Origin: Streptomyces sp. NBC_00659
GTDB taxonomy: Bacteria; Actinomycetota; Actinomycetes; Streptomycetales; Streptomycetaceae
Assembly: GCF_036226925.1 (NCBI RefSeq)
Contig: NZ_CP109031.1
Coordinates: forward strand, 248,001-312,000
Direction of reading: 5' to 3'
Length of the DNA: 64,000 nt
Numbering within the stretch: position 1 is the stretch's first letter; each line of letters starts with the position of its first letter. Below the pieces are notes generated by a model that saw only the letters and a program-made list of their open reading frames with translations, was not told where the DNA came from and ran no database searches. The position numbers were made by a program, and so were the translations under genes. Below are positions 35,901 through 42,590 of this stretch, piece after piece.

Positions 35901-36070
35901 AGGAACGGCGCATCGCCACCCTCGCCGCGCACGGAACCACCAACACCGAGATCGCGACCCGGCTCTTCATCACGCGGTCGACCGTCGAGTACCACCTCAA
36001 CAAGATCTTCCGGAAACTCGACATCACCTCCCGGCGACAGCTCAACTCCTTGCTGACCAGCGAGAACTGA
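32951..36070 (+). CDS. second LAL-family regulator with a long Ala/Pro linker
   Basis: 1039 aa. Walker A GEAGIGKT (45-52), Walker B [10 protein letters not shown] (about 140), and a C-terminal LuxR HTH ([51 protein letters not shown]). Between the ATPase and the TPR-like part, residues about 520-640 are a low-complexity Ala/Pro/Thr/Val stretch (for example [20 protein letters not shown]). This is not usual for LAL proteins, which are compact helical arrays there. The frame is continuous through it. ATG 32951 has GAGGGA directly upstream. It is not a close copy of the first LAL; the two differ throughout. Confidence 0.92.
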   Translation: [1039 protein letters not shown]

Positions 36071-36132
36071 GCCTGTCGCCTGCCACTGGCGGATGGCACC
36101 CCAGTCCGGTCGGGGGCCGGGCGCGCGCCGGG

Positions 36133-36157
36133 ACTGGGGGTTCTCCCCGATACGAAC
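36133..36157 (+). promoter_or_regulatory. shared 25-bp motif, copy 1 (candidate LAL-regulator site)
   Basis: The site reads ACTGGGG-GTTC-TCCCCG-A-TACGAAC and recurs before the alpha/beta hydrolase gene (37449-37473) with 21 of 25 bases the same. It contains a GGGG...CCCC inverted pair and lies 79 bases before the metallo-hydrolase ATG. Regulation by the adjacent LAL proteins is inferred. Confidence 0.5.
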
Positions 36158-36236
36158 CAGGAAACGCGGGTGATGTCCTGCGGTCGCCGCACCCGCCGCC
36201 GACGACCCCGCCGGCCCCCTGGAAGGCCTCGAACCC

Positions 36237-37340
36237 ATGACACCGGAATCCCGCCCCACCACGACCGCGAACCGCCGCGCGTTCCTCAGGACCGCGACGG
36301 CCGCGCTGGCGGTCCCCACCGCGGCCGTCCTCGTAGGCGAGGCACTGCCGGGCACGGCACACGCCGCCACCGCCACCGCCACCGCTTCGACGGATCTCCC
36401 CGACTTCGCCCCGGTCCCCACCGCCGCGACCGGTCCCTCGCTCAACGAGCAGGGCTACTTCGTCGGCCGTATCAAGGGCAACCTGTACTGGGTGACCGAC
36501 GCCTACTACCAGGCGATGTTCCTGAGCACCCGCGAAGGGGTGGTGCTCGTCGACGCGCCGCCGACCATCGGGAACAACCTGCTGCGCGCCATCGCCGAGG
36601 TCACCCGGGCCAACGGCCGACCGCCGAAGGTCACCCACCTGGTCTACACCCACACCCACGCCGACCACATCGGCTCCGCCCACCTCTTCGGCAAGCACGT
36701 CGTGCGCATCGCGCACAGCGAGACCCGCCGGCTGCTCCGGCTGGAGGCCGACCCCAACCGGCCGCTCCCGACCGTGACCTTCGACGACCACTTCGACCTG
36801 CGCGTCGGCGGGGAACGCCTGGAGCTCGCCTACCACGGCCCCAACCACTCCCCGGACAACATCTTCGTCTACGCGCCCGACCACGCGACGCTGATGGTGG
36901 TGGACGTCCTCTATCCCGGCTGGGTGCCGTTCAAGAACCTGGCCGTCTCGCAGGACATCCCCGCCTGGGTGAAGGCGCAGGACACGGCGATGAGCTACCC
37001 CTGGACGACCCTGGTCGGCGGACACCTCGGCCGGCTCGGGGTGCGCGCCGACGGCGACGTGCAGAAGCGGTACATCGCCGACCTCACCGACAGCGTGAAG
37101 GCCGCGATGTCCCTGGACCCGACGCCGTTCTTCCAGAAGTACGGCCCGTCCGGGAACTCCTGGGCGATCTTCAAGACCTACCTGGACGCCATCGCTCAGC
37201 AGGCGGCCGGTCCGGTGATCGCCAAGTACACCGGCGTCCTCGCCGCGGCCGACGTCTTCACCCTCGACAACGCGGCCACCATGCTCGAATCGCTGCGGAT
37301 CGACGCCGGGCTCCTGGGCCCCTTCGGCACCCGTCCGTAA
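36237..37340 (+). CDS. Tat-exported metallo-beta-lactamase-fold hydrolase
   Basis: 367 aa. The N-terminus has a Tat motif (NRRAFLRTATAALAVPTAAVLVG) and an Ala-rich cleavage region. The MBL fold shows the zinc motif THTHADH (near residue 138), followed by YHGPNHSPDN and a GGHLGRLG segment that supply later metal ligands. It is an exported Zn hydrolase; substrate not determined, and lactonase or beta-lactamase-like activity is possible. It heads the enzyme island after the two LAL genes and has the shared 25-bp motif upstream. Confidence 0.88.
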   Translation: MTPESRPTTTANRRAFLRTATAALAVPTAAVLVGEALPGTAHAATATATASTDLPDFAPVPTAATGPSLNEQGYFVGRIKGNLYWVTDAYYQAMFLSTREGVVLVDAPPTIGNNLLRAIAEVTRANGRPPKVTHLVYTHTHADHIGSAHLFGKHVVRIAHSETRRLLRLEADPNRPLPTVTFDDHFDLRVGGERLELAYHGPNHSPDNIFVYAPDHATLMVVDVLYPGWVPFKNLAVSQDIPAWVKAQDTAMSYPWTTLVGGHLGRLGVRADGDVQKRYIADLTDSVKAAMSLDPTPFFQKYGPSGNSWAIFKTYLDAIAQQAAGPVIAKYTGVLAAADVFTLDNAATMLESLRIDAGLLGPFGTRP

Positions 37341-37448
37341 CCGGAGCTCCCGGGGGACGGGGGTGGGGTGGGGGTGGGAACGGACGCGCGAGCCGACGCG
37401 TCACCCCGGCCCCGCTCCGGAGTCCACCCACGATTCCGGCACGGACGC

Positions 37449-37473
37449 ACTGGGGTCTTTCCCCGGTACGAAC
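37449..37473 (+). promoter_or_regulatory. shared 25-bp motif, copy 2
   Basis: The site reads ACTGGGG-TCTT-TCCCCG-G-TACGAAC, 113 bases before the alpha/beta hydrolase ATG. It matches copy 1 at 36133-36157 in 21 of 25 positions, including spacing, so the two enzyme genes probably share a regulator. Confidence 0.5.
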
Positions 37474-37586
37474 GCCTTCGCCCCCGTGGTGTGCTGGCCC
37501 GGCGCCGGACACCTGGCCGTACCGGCCGCACCGCCGTATCGATCACATCCCTGTACCCACCGCACCGACCGAACCGAGAGGTCGTC

Positions 37587-38390
37587 ATGACGCCACCGAC
37601 CCCCGTCCCCGTCATCTTCATCCACGGCCTGTGGCTGCACGCCACCTCGTGGGCCCCCTGGCTCGACCTGTTCCAGCGAGAGGGTTACGCCCCGGTCGCA
37701 CCGGGCTGGCCCGGCGACCCCGGCACCGTCGAGGAGGCCCGCGCCAACCCCGAGAGCATCGCCGACCACGGAATCGACGAGGTGGTGAACCACTACGCGG
37801 CGATCATCCGGGAGCTGCCGGCCCCGCCCATCGTGATCGGGCACTCGTTCGGCGGCATGATCGCGCAGAAGCTCCTCGGGCAGAACCTGGCGGCCGCCGC
37901 CGTCGCGATCGACGCCGCCCAGATCAAGGGAGTGCTCCCGCTGCCGCTGTCCGCGCTGCGCGCGACGCTGCCGGTGTTCAAGAACCCTGGCAACAAGCAC
38001 CGCGCGGTCTCCCTCACGGCCGACCAGTTCCGCTTCGCGTTCGGCAACGCCGTGTCCGAGGAGGAGTCGGCGGAGCTGTTCGAGCGATGGGCGATCCCCG
38101 CCCCGGGCAAGCCCCTGTTCGAGGCAGCCGCCGCCAACTTCAACCCGCACTCGCCGGCCAAGGTCGACACCGCCAACGGCTCGCGCGGACCGCTGCTGCT
38201 GATGACCGGCGGCAAGGACCACACGGTGCCGGAGGCCGTCGTCCGGGCCACCCTCAAGCAGTACCGGCACTCCGACGCCGTCACCGACATCACCGACTTC
38301 CCCGACCGCGGACACTCGCTGACGATCGACGGCGGCTGGCGCGAGGTCGCCGACACCGCACTGGACTGGCTGCGGCGGCACTCCCTCTGA
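37587..38390 (+). CDS. alpha/beta hydrolase
   Basis: 267 aa from ATG 37587 with GAGAGG upstream. Oxyanion region HGLWLHATSW, nucleophile elbow GHSFGG (Ser), acid Asp in GGKDHTVP and His in RGHSLTIDGG form a complete triad. No signal peptide, so it is cytoplasmic. Close in style to non-haem peroxidase-like or small ester hydrolases (inference). It is second in the enzyme island, with its own copy of the shared 25-bp motif. The 16-bp tandem repeats begin at its last codons. Confidence 0.9.
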   Translation: MTPPTPVPVIFIHGLWLHATSWAPWLDLFQREGYAPVAPGWPGDPGTVEEARANPESIADHGIDEVVNHYAAIIRELPAPPIVIGHSFGGMIAQKLLGQNLAAAAVAIDAAQIKGVLPLPLSALRATLPVFKNPGNKHRAVSLTADQFRFAFGNAVSEEESAELFERWAIPAPGKPLFEAAAANFNPHSPAKVDTANGSRGPLLLMTGGKDHTVPEAVVRATLKQYRHSDAVTDITDFPDRGHSLTIDGGWREVADTALDWLRRHSL

Positions 38391-38462
38391 ACGGCGCTTC
38401 CGTTGAACGGCAACTCCGTTGAACAAAGCCTCCGTTGAACGGCGCTTTCTCCGAACCGCACT
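38383..38462 (+). repeat. five tandem 16-bp repeats between hydrolase and SDR genes
   Basis: Exact TCCGTTGAAC cores start at 38399, 38415 and 38431, spaced exactly 16 bases. Weaker copies in the same phase lie at 38383 (CCCTCTGAAC) and 38447 (TTCTCCGAAC). The linker after the core is often GGCGCT. The block ends 36 bases before the SDR start codon. It could be an operator array for a regulator, or a slippage product. Confidence 0.7.
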
Positions 38463-38498
38463 CCACCGACAGCACCGGCATCGTCGAAGGGCCCTGGC

Positions 38499-39287
38499 AT
38501 GGATCTGCACCTGACCGGCAGGACCGCGGTCGTCACCGGCGCGAGCCGCGGCATCGGACTCGCCGTGGCCGGGGCACTCGTACGTGAGGGTGCCCGGGTC
38601 GTGACCGGTTCGCGGGAGATCACCCCCGAGCTGCGGGCGCTGGCCGCCGAAGGCGACGTCCTCACGGTCGCGGTGGACCTGACCGCGCCCGAAGGACCGG
38701 CCGAGCTGGTCGCCGCCGCGACATTCGCCTACGGCGGCCTGGACATTCTGGTGAACAACGTGGGTGCCGTCCGGCCCCGCACCGACGGCTTCCTCGCGGT
38801 GACCGACGACGACTGGGCCGCGACGCTGTCCGTCAACCTCCTGGCCTCCGTACGCACCACCCGGGCCGCGCTCCCCCACCTGCTGGAGCGCGGAGCGGGG
38901 AGCATCGTGACGGTCAGTTCCGTCAACGCGTTCCTGCCCGACCCGCTCGTGATCGACTACAGCGCGTCGAAAGCCGCACTGTCGAACTTCTGCAAGTCCC
39001 TGTCCAAGCAGGTGGGCCCGCGGGGCGTCCGCGTCAACACCGTGAGCCCCGGCCCCGTCACCACCGGTCTGTGGCTGGCGCGCGACGGGGTCGCCGCGAC
39101 CGTCGCCGCCGCCACGGGCGGCTCCGCCGACGCCGTGGCCGAGCGGGCCGCCGCCGACGCCGCCACCGGCCGGTTCACCCACCCCGACGAGGTCGCCGAC
39201 CTCGTCGTGTTCCTGGCCGGCGACCGGGCCGCGAACATCACCGGGTCCGACTTCGTCATCGACGGCGGTCTCGTCAGCACCCTGTAA
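38499..39287 (+). CDS. short-chain dehydrogenase/reductase (SDR)
   Basis: 262 aa, classical SDR. Cofactor motif GASRGIG (residues 14-20), NNVG in place of NNAG, Ser in VSSVNAF, and active-site DYSASK. The C-terminal GGLV segment is complete. ATG 38499 has GAAGGG upstream. It is probably an NAD(P)-dependent oxidoreductase acting on an alcohol or ketone that the neighbouring hydrolases release. The tandem repeats just upstream may control it. Confidence 0.92.
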   Translation: MDLHLTGRTAVVTGASRGIGLAVAGALVREGARVVTGSREITPELRALAAEGDVLTVAVDLTAPEGPAELVAAATFAYGGLDILVNNVGAVRPRTDGFLAVTDDDWAATLSVNLLASVRTTRAALPHLLERGAGSIVTVSSVNAFLPDPLVIDYSASKAALSNFCKSLSKQVGPRGVRVNTVSPGPVTTGLWLARDGVAATVAAATGGSADAVAERAAADAATGRFTHPDEVADLVVFLAGDRAANITGSDFVIDGGLVSTL

Positions 39288-39357
39288 CCCCAGGCCCAGC
39301 CACAGCCGCAAGCACTCTCATCGCCACAGCCACGCCTTCCCCTTGACTGGAGCACCT

Positions 39358-40371
39358 GTGAAGCACCGTCATGCCTTCTTCCGGCCACGCGTCCTGGCAC
39401 CGCTCGCGATCGCCGCGGCGTTCGGCCTCAGCGCCGCCACCCTCTCCGCCGCCACCGTCTCCGCCGCGACCCCGCACACCAAGACCGCGACGACCGCGAC
39501 CCCGTCCGCCGCCCCCCTGGTACCGCCCGGGTTCACCGAGCACAAGGCCGCCGGCCTCGACTACGTGATCGGCGGCCACGGTCCGACCCTCGTCCTGCTC
39601 CACGGCTACCCGGAGACCTGGTACGAGTGGCGCGCCCTCCTGCCGGAGCTCTCCGAGCACTACACCGTCATCGCGCCCAGCCTGCCCGGCGCCGGCAAGA
39701 GCGACGCCCCGGCCGACGGCTACGACAAGAAGTCGATGGCCGCAGCCGTCCACACACTGCTCCACAGGATCGGGCACGCCGACGACATCCGGCTGGTCGG
39801 CCACGACATCGGCTCGATGGTCGCCTACGCCTACGCCGCCGCGCACCCCCGCGACGTGAAGAAGCTCGTCCTCAGCGAGGCCCCGATCCCGGACGCGAGC
39901 CTCTACGAGTTCCCGTCCCTGACCGCGGCCGGCCCGGCCGCCTGGAACTTCGGCTTCTTCTCCCTCGCCAACGGCCTTCCCGAAAAGGTCGTGGCCGGCC
40001 GCGAAGAGCAGTGGGTGGGCGGATTCGTCGACAGCCTGGAAGTCCGCAAGGGCTCCGTCACCGACGACGACACAGCCGTGTTCGCCGAGGCCCTGAAGGA
40101 CCCGGCCCACCTGTCGGCGAGCTTCAAGTGGTTCCGGACCTTCCCCCAGGACGTCGAGGACAACGCCGTCAACCGGCGGACGAAGCTGACCATGCCGGTC
40201 CTGGCGATCGGCGCCTCGGGCAGCCTCGGCGAGGCCGTACCCAACCAGGTCCGCCGGTACGCGAAGAAGGTCACCGGTGTCGTCGTCCCCGACTCCGGCC
40301 ACTGGATCTACGAGGAGCGCCCCGTGAAGATGACCGCACTCCTGCTCTCCTTCCTCGGGCGCACGTCGTGA
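39358..40371 (+). CDS. secreted alpha/beta hydrolase, epoxide-hydrolase-like
   Basis: 337 aa from GTG 39358 (GGAG at 5-base spacing). A long signal peptide (VLAPLAIAAAFGLSAATLSAATVSAA) is followed by the hydrolase core. HGYPETWYEW is the oxyanion motif. The elbow is GHDIGS, with Asp as nucleophile as in epoxide hydrolases and haloalkane dehalogenases. DSGHWIYEE holds the His. Export of such an enzyme suggests action on an external substrate. The stop overlaps the cupin start (GTGA), so the two are co-translated. Confidence 0.9.
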   Translation: MKHRHAFFRPRVLAPLAIAAAFGLSAATLSAATVSAATPHTKTATTATPSAAPLVPPGFTEHKAAGLDYVIGGHGPTLVLLHGYPETWYEWRALLPELSEHYTVIAPSLPGAGKSDAPADGYDKKSMAAAVHTLLHRIGHADDIRLVGHDIGSMVAYAYAAAHPRDVKKLVLSEAPIPDASLYEFPSLTAAGPAAWNFGFFSLANGLPEKVVAGREEQWVGGFVDSLEVRKGSVTDDDTAVFAEALKDPAHLSASFKWFRTFPQDVEDNAVNRRTKLTMPVLAIGASGSLGEAVPNQVRRYAKKVTGVVVPDSGHWIYEERPVKMTALLLSFLGRTS

Positions 40372-40847
40372 TCGCGCCCTTTCCCGACAACACCTTCGCC
40401 GGAGCCGACAGCGAACCCTTCTGGTTCCTCGGCGGCCGGGCCCGGATCCTGGTCCCCGGCAGCAGGACCGGCGGAGCCCTCAGCGTCATGGAGTTCTTCG
40501 ACACCGCCGGCCACGCGCCCCCGCGCCACATCCACGCGGACGAGGACGAGGTCTGGATCGTCCTCGACGGAGAGGTCTCGTTCTTCGTCGGCGACCAGCG
40601 GCACGAACTCGAACCCGGCCAGATCGCGTTCGGCCCGCGCGGGGTGCCCCACAGCTACCTCGTCCGCTCGGAGACCGCACGTCTCGCCGTGGCCTTCACA
40701 CCGTCGCGGGTCGAGGAGTGGTTCAGCGCGAACGGCACTCCCGCCACCCGCCTCGACGACGTGGCCCCCGCCTTCGACATCGGGAACATCCTCGCCTCCG
40801 CGGAGTCCTTCCGCGTGAGCGTCGCAGGCCCGCCGCCGACCGCCTGA
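40368..40847 (+). CDS. cupin-domain protein
   Basis: 159 aa, GTG 40368 overlapping the stop of the epoxide-hydrolase-like gene. A single cupin barrel with metal ligands in PPRHIHADEDEVWIVLDGE (HxH, Glu) and later GVPHSYLV (His) is seen. Small cupins of this type are dioxygenases, isomerases or sugar-binding proteins. Here it probably acts on a product linked to the upstream hydrolase. No signal peptide. Confidence 0.88.
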   Translation: MIAPFPDNTFAGADSEPFWFLGGRARILVPGSRTGGALSVMEFFDTAGHAPPRHIHADEDEVWIVLDGEVSFFVGDQRHELEPGQIAFGPRGVPHSYLVRSETARLAVAFTPSRVEEWFSANGTPATRLDDVAPAFDIGNILASAESFRVSVAGPPPTA

Positions 40848-40927
40848 CCGCCGTCCCCCTGCGACGTGCGACGTGCGATCCCGTACGCCGCGCACTGCCG
40901 CAGCCCTACCAAGAGAAGGACTCCGCC

Positions 40928-41809
40928 ATGCCCGGAACCCCGTCAGTCCCGCCGCACGGAAACCGCTGGTTCCACCGGCACGTGGCCATCCCGGCCGCCC
41001 TGGCCGTCGCCGTCCTGACCGTGCCGGCCGTCTCCCCGGCATCGTCGGCCTCCTCGGCACCGGCTCCATCGGCGGTGGCCGCACAGCCCCGGCACACCCC
41101 CAAGCCCACCGTCGTCCTGGTCCACGGCGCCTTCGCCGACTCCTCCGGCTGGAGCGGGGTCGTCGCCCGGCTCCGGCACGACGGCTATCCGGTCATCGCC
41201 GCGGCCAACCCGCTGCGTGGCCTGGACTCCGACGCGGCCTACGTCAGCAGCCTCCTCGACTCCATCCCCGGGCCGGTGGTCCTGGTCGGCCACTCGTACG
41301 GCGGTGAGGTGATCACCAACGCCGCGGTGGGGCACGCCAACGTCAAGGCCCTGGTGTACATCGCGGCCTTCGCTCCCGATCAGGGCGAGAGCGGCCTGGC
41401 GCTGGCCGGTCTCAACCCCGGAAGCCAACTCGGCGAGGCGCTCGTCGTCCGGCCCTACGCGGTCGCCGGCGGCGGCGGAGCGGACGGATACGTCGACCCG
41501 GCGAAGTTCCGCACCGTCATGGCGGCCGACCTGCGAGGATCCGACGCCGAGCTGCTGGCCGCCCAGCAGCGCCCAGTGGACCTGGCTGCCCTCCAGGCAC
41601 CGAGCGGCGTGCCGGCCTGGAAGACGATCCCGTCCTGGTACCTGGTCGCCGGGGCCGACCGGGCGATCCCGGCCGCGACCGAGAAGTTCATGGCCCGGCG
41701 GGCCGGCGCTCACACCGTCGTGGTCGACGACGCGTCCCACCTGGTCATGCTCTCCCACCCCGGCCGGGTCGAGAACCTGATAGTCCAGGCCGCCAAGGCG
41801 ACCGACTGA
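40928..41809 (+). CDS. secreted alpha/beta hydrolase
   Basis: 293 aa from ATG 40928 with AAGGA upstream. The signal peptide spans about residues 18-50 (IPAALAVAVLTVPAVSPASSASSA). Core motifs are VVLVHGAFADSSGW, GHSYGG (Ser), AGADRAIPAA (Asp) and DASHLVMLSHP (His). This is the family of EstC-like/pyrethroid-type small hydrolases. It is the third alpha/beta hydrolase of the island and the second exported one; sequence differs clearly from the others. Confidence 0.9.
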   Translation: MPGTPSVPPHGNRWFHRHVAIPAALAVAVLTVPAVSPASSASSAPAPSAVAAQPRHTPKPTVVLVHGAFADSSGWSGVVARLRHDGYPVIAAANPLRGLDSDAAYVSSLLDSIPGPVVLVGHSYGGEVITNAAVGHANVKALVYIAAFAPDQGESGLALAGLNPGSQLGEALVVRPYAVAGGGGADGYVDPAKFRTVMAADLRGSDAELLAAQQRPVDLAALQAPSGVPAWKTIPSWYLVAGADRAIPAATEKFMARRAGAHTVVVDDASHLVMLSHPGRVENLIVQAAKATD

Positions 41810-41834
41810 CCGTCGAGTTCGGATGAGGCTGACC

Positions 41835-42167
41835 TCAGGGGAGTTCGACGGTCTCGATCCCGGGGTGGACCTTGTGCGGTTCGGCCGGGTGGGCGGTGAG
41901 CATCGGCCGGCCGGGGCTGCGGAGGGCGAGGTGGGCGGCGTGGGCGGTGGCGAGGTCGACGCCGGCCATGGTCGCCAGTTCCGAGACCGCCTGCGCGGTG
42001 GGGCGGTCCAGGTCGTGGAACTCGAAGACGGGTGCGGCGAGGGCGTCGTCGGCCTGCCGGCGCCGGCGGGGCGAGATGTCACCGCCGACCAGGCCGGCGG
42101 CCGGCGCTGCGGTCGGGACCAGGAGGATCTGGATCCGCTCGACCGAGACGACCACGCGGGCGACCAT
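41835..42167 (-). CDS. PIN-like small protein, possibly N-terminally degraded
   Basis: 110 aa from ATG 42167. The C-terminal two thirds (FHDLDRPTAQAVSELATMAGVDLATAHAAHLALRSPGRPMLTAHPAEPHKVHPGIETVELP) resemble the end of small actinobacterial PIN-domain proteins, with the AHAAHLAL helix and the 'GRPMLTA-P' strand. The N-terminal strand with the first catalytic Asp (usually VVLDASAL) is missing. It is either a gene start lost by decay or a divergent protein. No antitoxin gene was found beside it. Confidence 0.45.
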   Translation of the reverse strand: MVARVVVSVERIQILLVPTAAPAAGLVGGDISPRRRRQADDALAAPVFEFHDLDRPTAQAVSELATMAGVDLATAHAAHLALRSPGRPMLTAHPAEPHKVHPGIETVELP

Positions 42168-42269
42168 GGCCGACCGACCCGGACCTGAATTTGGCTCTTG
42201 CCCGACGGCGGCCAAGAGCCCCTGCCAGCTGAAACCGGCCGGCCGATCCGCTCCCTGTCTTGTCATGCA

Positions 42270-42384
42270 TCCCAAGCGCGAGGGCTGCTGCGTCGAGGTC
42301 ATCGCTCTCCACAAGTGGGTACGCGGTGCGTATCAGGGTCATGTTCTTCTCGGTGGTCGTGCTCATCTCGGTGGTCGTGCTCAT
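42270..42384 (-). pseudogene. 5' fragment of the gene divergent from the MerR regulator
   Basis: A good start (GAGGGGA, then ATG 42384) opens MSTTTEMSTTTEKNMTLIRTAYPLVESDDLDAAALALGMHDK, which resembles the first helix of SnoaL/NTF2-like proteins. Homology and composition then decay. An exact 18-bp duplication (42349-42366 and 42367-42384) repeats MSTTTE including the start codon. It lies downstream of a MerR-type promoter on this strand and appears to be the broken regulatory target. Confidence 0.5.
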
Positions 42385-42448
42385 CTCGGTGTCCCCTCGG
42401 GGAGATCGTCCCGCGAACTCGGTGAGTGCTTCGGGCCGGATGCCTCTC

Positions 42449-42481
42449 GGTAGGAACCCTGACGTCGCGGCAAGGTCAAGG
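42449..42481 (-). promoter_or_regulatory. MerR-type promoter, leftward
   Basis: Read leftward: TTGACC (42479-42474), a 19-base spacer, then CCTACC (42454-42449). The overlong 19-bp spacer with a dyad in it is the mark of MerR-regulated promoters. The 22-base block TGACGTCGCGG-CAAGGTCAAGG is an exact inverted copy of the one before the merR gene. It would drive the broken divergent gene. Confidence 0.65.
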
Positions 42482-42551
42482 AGGCCGCCGGACTCCCCCT
42501 GCCGCCCTCCACCACGGTCGCGCCGGGCATGCCACCCGTCGCTGAGGCAGC

Positions 42552-42584
42552 CCTTGACCTTGCCGCGACGTCATGGTTTCTACT
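42552..42584 (+). promoter_or_regulatory. MerR-type promoter, rightward, leaderless start
   Basis: TTGACC (42554-42559), exactly 19 bases, then TCTACT (42579-42584). Transcription would begin at about 42591, the A of the chosen ATG, so the mRNA is probably leaderless. The spacer holds CCTTGAC...GTCATGG as an imperfect dyad, the likely binding site of the encoded MerR protein. Confidence 0.65.
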
Positions 42585-42590
42585 GGGCTC

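Noticed and set aside
42573..42590. Earlier ATG for the MerR gene
   Set aside because: It lies inside the 19-bp spacer of the predicted promoter; MRIGQ at 42591 is the normal family start.
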